Source of the DNA: Phascolarctos cinereus
Lineage: Eukaryota > Chordata > Mammalia > Diprotodontia > Phascolarctidae
Direction of reading: 5' to 3'
DNA: 64,000 nt
NCBI RefSeq assembly: GCF_002099425.1
Contig: NW_018343955.1
Span: 17,402,501 to 17,466,500 of the forward strand
Position numbers and translations under genes: made by a program. Below the pieces are notes generated by a model that was not told where the DNA came from, searched no databases, and was given only the letters and a program-made list of their open reading frames with translations. This document shows positions 58,390 through 64,000 of the stretch, piece by piece (position 1 is the first letter of the stretch; the number at the start of each line of letters is the position of its first letter).

Positions 58390-58585
58390 TACTTTGAAAC
58401 GAGTATTGGGTTTGGGATCAGAGGACCTGGGTTTAAGTCTGCCCGGCTCTGTATTGTCCATATCACCTTTGGCAAATCATTTAACCTCTCTGGGCCTCAG
58501 TTTCCTCATCCATAAAATGAGAGGGTTAGACTAGCTAACCTCTGAGGTTACTTACAGATCTAAATCTATTACCCTTTATGGCACT
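58390..58585 (+). mobile_element. MIR SINE nested in L2
   Basis: Sense: gggatcagaggacctggg, caaatcatttaacctctctgg, tcagtttcctcatccataaa, cttacagatctaaatctatt. Confidence 0.85.
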
Positions 58586-58884
58586 GCTGCACAACAGCAA
58601 AGAAGTTACATGATCTTGCTGAGCGTACTACAAATGTATTTTATCCCACCTCAGTTGAGCCCTCACGATCACATGGCAGTCCTTTTAGTCTTTCATATTT
58701 GATTCCCAATCATATTCTTCATATTGTTCAAAAGCTTTTCCTCTTTCCTCATTCCACCACCCCACTCCCTTTCCCATATCCTTTCCAGTAGAGGACCTTG
58801 CTCCTTATTCTTCTGAGAAAATAGAGATCATCAGTCTTTGCCTCCTCTTCTCCTGTCTAAACTGCAAAACACCTTAATATCAGA

Positions 58885-59020
58885 TTAGAAGCAGCTAGAA
58901 GCCAAAGTGGATAGAGCACAAGTTAGGAAGATTTGAGTTCAAATCTTCCCTCACACCCTTACCAGTTGTGTGATCCTGGGCAAATCTGACACATAATAGA
59001 TGCTTAATAAATGCTTCTTC
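58885..59020 (+). mobile_element. WSINE-like SINE with L2 tail, core deleted
   Basis: Head gcagctagaagccaaagtgg, middle ttaccagttgtgtgatcctgg, then directly an L2 tail (gacacataatagatgcttaa). Confidence 0.75.
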
Positions 59021-59657
59021 CATATTATCTCTTTTTTTCTCATACTTTGTTCTGATCTCTGAAAGAGAAGTGGCTCTTCCTTTTGCAAAATCAAACTTTC
59101 AACTTGTTCACTTGATCCCTTCATCTAGAAAGGAATCTTGCTTTGCCATGCTATCTCCTTTACGGACTTACTTCTTTGATCATCCCTTCTTTACTCCCAT
59201 CCTTAATTTCCCTTTATCCACTGGTTCCTTCCATTATTACCTACAAATATTTGATATTACTCATTCTTTGAAAAAAAAAACCTTCCTAATGCTGTCATTT
59301 TCTCAAACTTTTTATCTTCTCTCTTTCCTTCCTTTCACAATCTAAGCCCTGGGAAAAAGTCACATATTTCTTGCTTTTACATCCTCACCTCCTACTCACT
59401 TCTCAATTTTTTTCAGACTGGCCTCTGATGTCACCATTTGACTGAAACTTATCTTTGTGAGTTTACAAATAATGTCTAAATTGTTCAATCCAATGGCCTT
59501 TTCTTTTTGACACTGTCTACCAATCTCCTCTGTTGGATTTCTGTGACACTTCTCTTTGTTTGTTGTCCTCCTACTTGCATGACATTTCCTTCTCAGTGTC
59601 CTTTGTTGGATAATTCATGCCTCCCCCTTCCCTGTGTATGAGTTGCTGACACCCTTT

Positions 59658-59745
59658 TCTCTCTGTCTCTCTCTCTCTCTTCTCTGTCTCTCTCTCCCTC
59701 CCTCTCTCTTATACACACAGATGCACACACACACACACACACACG
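59658..59745. repeat. (TC)n ... (CA)n microsatellite
   Basis: TC-rich tract to about 59708 followed by CA units at 59713-59742, lying inside the L2 copy. Confidence 0.95.
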
Positions 59746-60654
59746 AGATTCCAAAGCTTCAATTATTATCTCTTTGTAGATGATTCCCAAATCTACAGGC
59801 ACAGCCCCCATCTCTCTCCTGAGTTCCATTCCTACATCACCAACTGTCTGCTGGTCATCTCCATCAGGACATCCCATAGTTGTCTCAAATTGAATACATC
59901 TAAAATAGAACTCATTATCTTTCCCTAAAAACCTAGGTTTCCTCCTAATTTCCTTATTTTTTATTTCTACAACAAATGTAGAGATATAGAGATTTCACTC
60001 ACCCTCAACTTTTCCCTTTTCCTCACCTCCCCAGTGAACAATTAAAAAACATTAAAAAATAAACCCTCATAATAAATATAAATAATCAAGCAATATAAAT
60101 TCTTGTGTCAGCCAGGTCCAAAAATGTATCCCCTTTTCTACACTCTCACAGCCATCCCCCTCCCTAAATCCATACCATCACTAATTCTCACCAGGACATA
60201 AAATTGGCATCCTGGCATCAAGCTTCTCTCCTCTCTAATCCATTCTCCACACAGTTGTAAAATTGCTACTACTAAAGCAAAAGTTGGACCATGTCAGTCT
60301 CATGGTCAAGAAACTTCAGTGACTCCCTATTATAGACTCTAGGAAAAAATACAAGCTCCTTTGTTTGGCATTTAAAGCTCTTCAGAATGTGAATCCAATT
60401 TACCTTTTTAAACTAGCATCATGTGACCCACACTCCCCTCCACTCCACATTCTACCCAGATTGTTCTATTTGCTGTTCCTGATACACAGTATTCCAGCTC
60501 CTATTCCTCTTTTACCTGCAATGTTTTCCTTCCTTGTTCTGTCTTTTGGAATTGCTTTCTCCTTTCAAGACTCAGTCTGACAACCATCTCCTACTCAAGG
60601 CCTTTCCTGAGGCTCTTAGTTGTTAGTAGTACTCCTCATTACTCTCATAATTCC

Positions 60655-61065
60655 CATTGGGAAATGCCTAAACAAATTATGGCATATGAATTTAATGGAT
60701 ATTATGGTGCCATGAGAAATGACAAAATAACTGCAGAGGAACTAAACTATAAACCGACAGAGTGAAATAAGCAGAATTAGAATTAGACATTATAGAAAAA
60801 ATAACTTTTGAATGACTCTAAAACTCTGATCAATGTAATGATAAATCATGAATCCAAAGAACTGGAGATGAAACACACAACCTACCTCCTGACAGAGAGA
60901 CAATCGACTTAAAATGCACAATAAGATGTACATTTTTGGACATGGATAACATAAGAATTTGTATTGCTCGATCATTCATATTTGTCATGAGGGTTTTGTT
61001 TTTCATTTTTAAGCATTCAATGGGGGGCGCTAGAAGGAAGATGCAATAAATGCTCATAAAATCAG
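60655..61065 (+). mobile_element. L1 LINE 3' end, 5'-truncated
   Basis: ttgggaaatgcctaaacaaa, atggtgccatgagaaatgac, gaaataagcagaattag, gtaatgataaatcatg, ending in a 3' UTR with atttttaagcattcaatgg. It is the same type as the 3' part of the L1 at 39728-42480, diverged. Confidence 0.8.
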
Positions 61066-61266
61066 TATTTTTTAGAAGGATACAAGTTGTATCTACAAAA
61101 CACTTTATGACAGAACTTATGCACCTAAGTATATCTTGCCTTATTCTAGTAGGCACCTTGGAAGGCTGACATTGCTTAGGATATCTTTACAGCAATTCCC
61201 CTTGGGATTGCATTTAATGCCTGGAGAATATTTGGTAAATATCCTGAGGGGTGATAAACATACTAG
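61066..61266. other. Unique DNA
   Basis: About 200 bp with no recognised feature. Confidence 0.4.
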
Positions 61267-61577
61267 ACTTCCTTCAGAGGCAGTATGTTATAGTGGGAAA
61301 AGTAGTAGACTTGGCATCAGAGGAGTCCTGTGTTTGGATTTAACCAATGATGTTTATTTAGAGGCATGTCACATAGAGGCCTGCATAAATGTCCTTATTA
61401 TCCATCATTCTTTGAGAATTAATTTGACTCTCCCAAACAGAACAAGTTCATTCAGAATTAATCCCAGGTGTGTGCCAAGAGATCAGGGGAATGGAAACTC
61501 CTTGAGAGTAGGCACCATCTTTCCTATGTATCCACAATGCTTAGCACAGTATAAATGTTTGTTAAATGGAGTTGATC
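61267..61577 (+). mobile_element. Truncated SINE and L2 3' tail
   Basis: 61267-61345 is a SINE head (gaggcagtatgttatagtgg, cttggcatcagaggagtcc). 61480-61577 is an L2 terminus (gaaactccttgagagtaggc, aatgcttagcacagtataaa). The 150-codon frame over 61136-61588 spans both and is therefore artefactual. Confidence 0.75.
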
Positions 61578-61580
61578 AAG

Positions 61581-61617
61581 TCACTTAACCCCATTGCCTG
61601 GCAATTAAAAAAAAAAA
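61581..61617 (+). mobile_element. 37-bp remnant SINE insertion with perfect 13-bp TSD
   Basis: It consists only of tcacttaaccccattgcc, tggcaatt and an A11 run, i.e. the last bases of a WSINE1-like SINE. The duplication ggagttgatcaag lies at 61568-61580 and 61618-61630. It shows an extreme 5' truncation at insertion. Confidence 0.93.
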
Positions 61618-61673
61618 GGAGTTGATCAAGCTAGGCCACACCAGATTTGCTTAAAAATAAGCAATAGCTGTAA

Positions 61674-61909
61674 ACGCAGGCAGCTAGGTGGCACAGTGGA
61701 TAGAGTGCTGGGCTTGAAGTCAGGAAAACCTGAATTCAAATCTGGCCTCAGACACTTACTAGCTGTATGTCCTATATGTCAATCAATCCTGTTTACCTCA
61801 GTTTCCTTATCTGTAAAATGAGCTACAGAAGGAAATGGTAAACCACTTTAGTATCTTTGCCAAGGAAACCCCGAATAGGGTCACAGAGAGTTTGAATAAC
61901 AACAGTAAC
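61674..61909 (+). mobile_element. MAR1-type SINE with TSD
   Basis: Head caggcagctaggtggcacag through RTE tail (aaccccgaatagggtcacag) ending ataacaacagtaac. Target duplication agctgtaa at 61666-61673 and 61910-61917. Confidence 0.93.
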
Positions 61910-61917
61910 AGCTGTAA

Positions 61918-62224
61918 GGTAATGGTTTTCTAGTCTGACTGATAAACTCAACAGTCCCCAAACTGAAGCCTCCCAAAACGTGAATACTGACATCGCATCA
62001 GTGGACTAAGTATTTGGCCCTTTATGGGGCCCAACTTGGAAGGACAGCATTGATTTGGAGGCATAAAACCTAACACGCTCACTTAAAAATATATGTAGTC
62101 AACAAATATTTATTAAGTGTATCAGACACTATGCTACACAATTTTGTTACTATATAGTGATACTTTATATTTTGTAGTAATACCTAAATAATACCTTTAA
62201 AATAATCCCTTTTCAAATTTTTTG
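61918..62224. other. Unique DNA with a short L2 tail
   Basis: Mostly unique. 62095-62145 is an antisense L2 tail (gtcaacaaatatttattaag). Confidence 0.5.
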
Positions 62225-62405
62225 GTCCATACCTCGGATTTCATCAATGAAAGGAGCTCCCAGAAGAAACTCCACCTACCAAAGTGGATGCGCAACTTTT
62301 CTGCAACTTATAATCTTGAAGACTTACTTGGTCATAGAGAGGTTAAATGACTCACCTATGGGCTGGACTTGAACCCAGATCTTCTGACTGTTTCTCTATC
62401 TAACA
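62225..62405 (-). mobile_element. CORE-SINE with distinctive 3' module, best copy
   Basis: Antisense: cctcggatttcatcaatgaa, ggagctcccagaagaaactcc, cacctaccaaagtggatg, cttataatcttgaagactta, then the core (aggttaaatgactcaccta, acttgaacccagatcttctg). It gives the clearest view of the module shared by nine copies. Confidence 0.8.
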
Positions 62406-64000
62406 TTCCTCCTTGCCTCTCCACTTTTTTTAAACATTCAAGAAAGTTCCAAAAATTTCACCATGACCTTCAGTAGCTTAACAAGCCTGTCAAAGGCTGT
62501 AGCTCTTTGAAAGAATATTCTATAATGTAAAGGTGCTTGTCCACCCCCTTCTTCACCGAGAAGATGATACAAAGATGTATCCCTAAGGCTATCTATCCAG
62601 CACATTCTTCTTCACTGAGATAGAATCAAGCATGGATTTCTAGAGTGGGGACATAGGGCAAGTTCACTCAAGAACAATCCCAACAGACTAAAGGAGAGGA
62701 GACACGGAAATAACTTGTCAACAAAAAGGAAAAAAAAAATTAGTGCCCTTCTCCGCAGCAACTTTTATTCATTTTTAGCTCAATGTGTACAATGAAAAAT
62801 GCACCATAAATATGAATTACTATCGTAGGAAATAAAAAAATGCAAAAACAAATAGCCTTTAAAGACTTGTTTTAGGCTAGCAGCTTTTCCTAATTCCGTA
62901 ACTTAAAAATTCACAGTAGTTTTGTGTTTTAAGATATACACAGCATTGAAAGAATTGCTGGACTTTTATTTCCGGAGATTTCTTCTTTGATGATTACTGC
63001 TCAAGTACAAGAGTTAAAATCAAAGGGAGAACATTTTGATTCCCACCCACTTTGGGGCTTGGGTATGTACCACAGTACAATTCCACTTCACCACTTTCCT
63101 GGTAAAGCTGGTTCATAGATTATGTTTCTAATTAACATTTTTCCAGTATGAAAAAGCCTGCAGCCACATTTGTGGTAGCCTTGGGATAGCAGGCACAGCA
63201 TGATTTGAGGTTGTTGTTGTTGTTGTTGTTTTTAAACCTCACTGCTGTGACAAGTCTTATTGCAAAATTGCACCTAGGAAAGCACCAAATGAAAGTTTCA
63301 TTGCCTTGGAGATGTTGCAAGGAATTGGAATCCCAAAACTAGAAAACTGCATGGTATATTTCCATATTTAATAAGTGAAGAATCATTTTAGCATTGTGAA
63401 TGCAATGAGGATTGATTCAAACATGTCTACTGCTACTTTACTGAGACTGCTGATGTTTGGTTTACTGAGGCACAGTGGACTGGACTATTGTCCAAAGAGC
63501 TGACCCTCTCGTAGAAAAGTGAAATGAGGCCAGATCAGCTTTTTTATATACTTATACTTTCTCTCCCTTCTACTTTGAGATCAGAGTATAGTAGGGTTTA
63601 AGAGGAAGGGAATTTCTCCCTTCTCTTCTGCCCTGACCTGGAAAAAAAAATAATAGAAAAGGGCAGAAAAAGTACATGGAGAGCTACTTGCACTAACTCA
63701 AGTAGCTCTAAATGTTCTAGGTTCTAAAGTCCTAGGTTCATGGACCTAGAGTTCCTGTCTGGAGTCTGCCCTTTTCTCAACACAGAAGAATAGGTTTCCT
63801 GAGAATAGACTGTCCCCGCCTGAGACATGATAGCAGCCATTGATCAGACTGCCCAAAGAAGGACATGATGTTAGTGGTCATGTGATTACATACAGCCTAA
63901 AACAAAGTTTCTGAAAGCTTATTTTCTGAGCATTAGGGATGACCTCACACATAATCCCAAATTTAAGAGTTTTCAAGTTTGAGGTTTTCCAAGAGAAGAA
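62406..64000. other. Repeat-poor island to window end
   Basis: About 1.6 kb with almost no recognised repeat except (ttg)n at 63211-63230. 62750-63060 is AT-rich with homeobox-like taatt motifs. 63720-63765 has short inverted ctaggt/acctag pairs. No exon or RNA gene recognised. Confidence 0.45.

Larger units (their letters stand above)
57691..60650 (+). mobile_element. L2-type LINE, ~3 kb plus-strand copy
   Basis: It is the longest L2 copy here. Recognisable ORF parts are at 59480-59560 (ccaatggccttttcttttt, gacactgtctacc), 59755-59920 (cttcaattattatctctttg, gatgattcccaaatctac, aaattgaatacatctaaaatag) and 60200-60420 (ggaccatgtcagtctcatgg, tttggcatttaaagctcttc). The upstream 57700-58380 part is C/T-rich and fits the region before the reverse transcriptase. 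It contains a MIR (58390-58585), a SINE piece (58885-59020) and a microsatellite (59658-59745). No intact ORF. Confidence 0.75.

Noticed and set aside
61136-61588. 150-codon open frame, plus strand
   Set aside because: It runs through a truncated SINE and an L2 tail, so it cannot be a conserved protein.

Overview
The window looks like non-coding DNA from a marsupial, probably Australasian. I base this on the repeats, recognised from memory: tRNA-derived SINEs with an RTE-type tail (MAR1-like), short WSINE1-like SINEs, THER1/MIR CORE-SINEs, marsupial-type L1 3' ends, and many L2 and L3 (CR1-clade) LINE copies. The sequence is AT-rich and microsatellite-rich and has no CpG island. I find no convincing host protein-coding exon, no structural RNA gene and no LTR or retroviral element. 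It reads as a gene desert or part of a very large intron. The species cannot be named from the sequence.

Layout. 1-6.2 kb: minus-strand L2 copies, two 5'-truncated L1 tails with target-site duplications (TSDs), a trinucleotide tract, and SINEs. 6.8-8.9 kb: one long minus-strand L3/CR1 copy split by two later insertions. 8.9-13.5 kb: mostly unique DNA. 13.9-16.3 kb: an L1 whose 5' part is inverted relative to its 3' part. 16.3-24.5 kb: unique DNA, a 308-bp purine tract, SINEs, and a foldback element with ~140-bp inverted arms at 23.6-24.45 kb. 24.5-30.6 kb: SINEs, an RTE 3' end, and unique islands. 30.8-32.4 kb: an L2 split by a SINE and by an L1 tail. 33.6-34.7 kb: a long repeat-free island. 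34.7-39.4 kb: L2 copies with nested insertions. 39.7-42.5 kb: an L1 ORF2 remnant with a 350-bp microsatellite inside it. 42.5-49 kb: unique DNA, L2, antisense L1, a hAT relic and SINEs. 49.3-51.5 kb: an old L1. 52-54 kb: two palindromic hAT-like elements. 54-61 kb: L2 copies, including a ~3-kb plus-strand copy. 61-64 kb: SINEs, then about 1.6 kb of unique DNA to the end.

Nothing here works together as a genetic system. The biology is the layering of transposons: older L2, L3 and MIR copies interrupted by L1, MAR1, WSINE-like SINEs and hAT elements. Several insertions are dated relative to each other by TSDs. The best leads are the foldback element, the palindromic hAT pair, a CORE-SINE family with a distinctive 3' module (nine copies here), and several repeat-free islands that could hold conserved regulatory elements. 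Repeat names are from memory and their boundaries are approximate, to about 10-20 bp unless a TSD fixes them.
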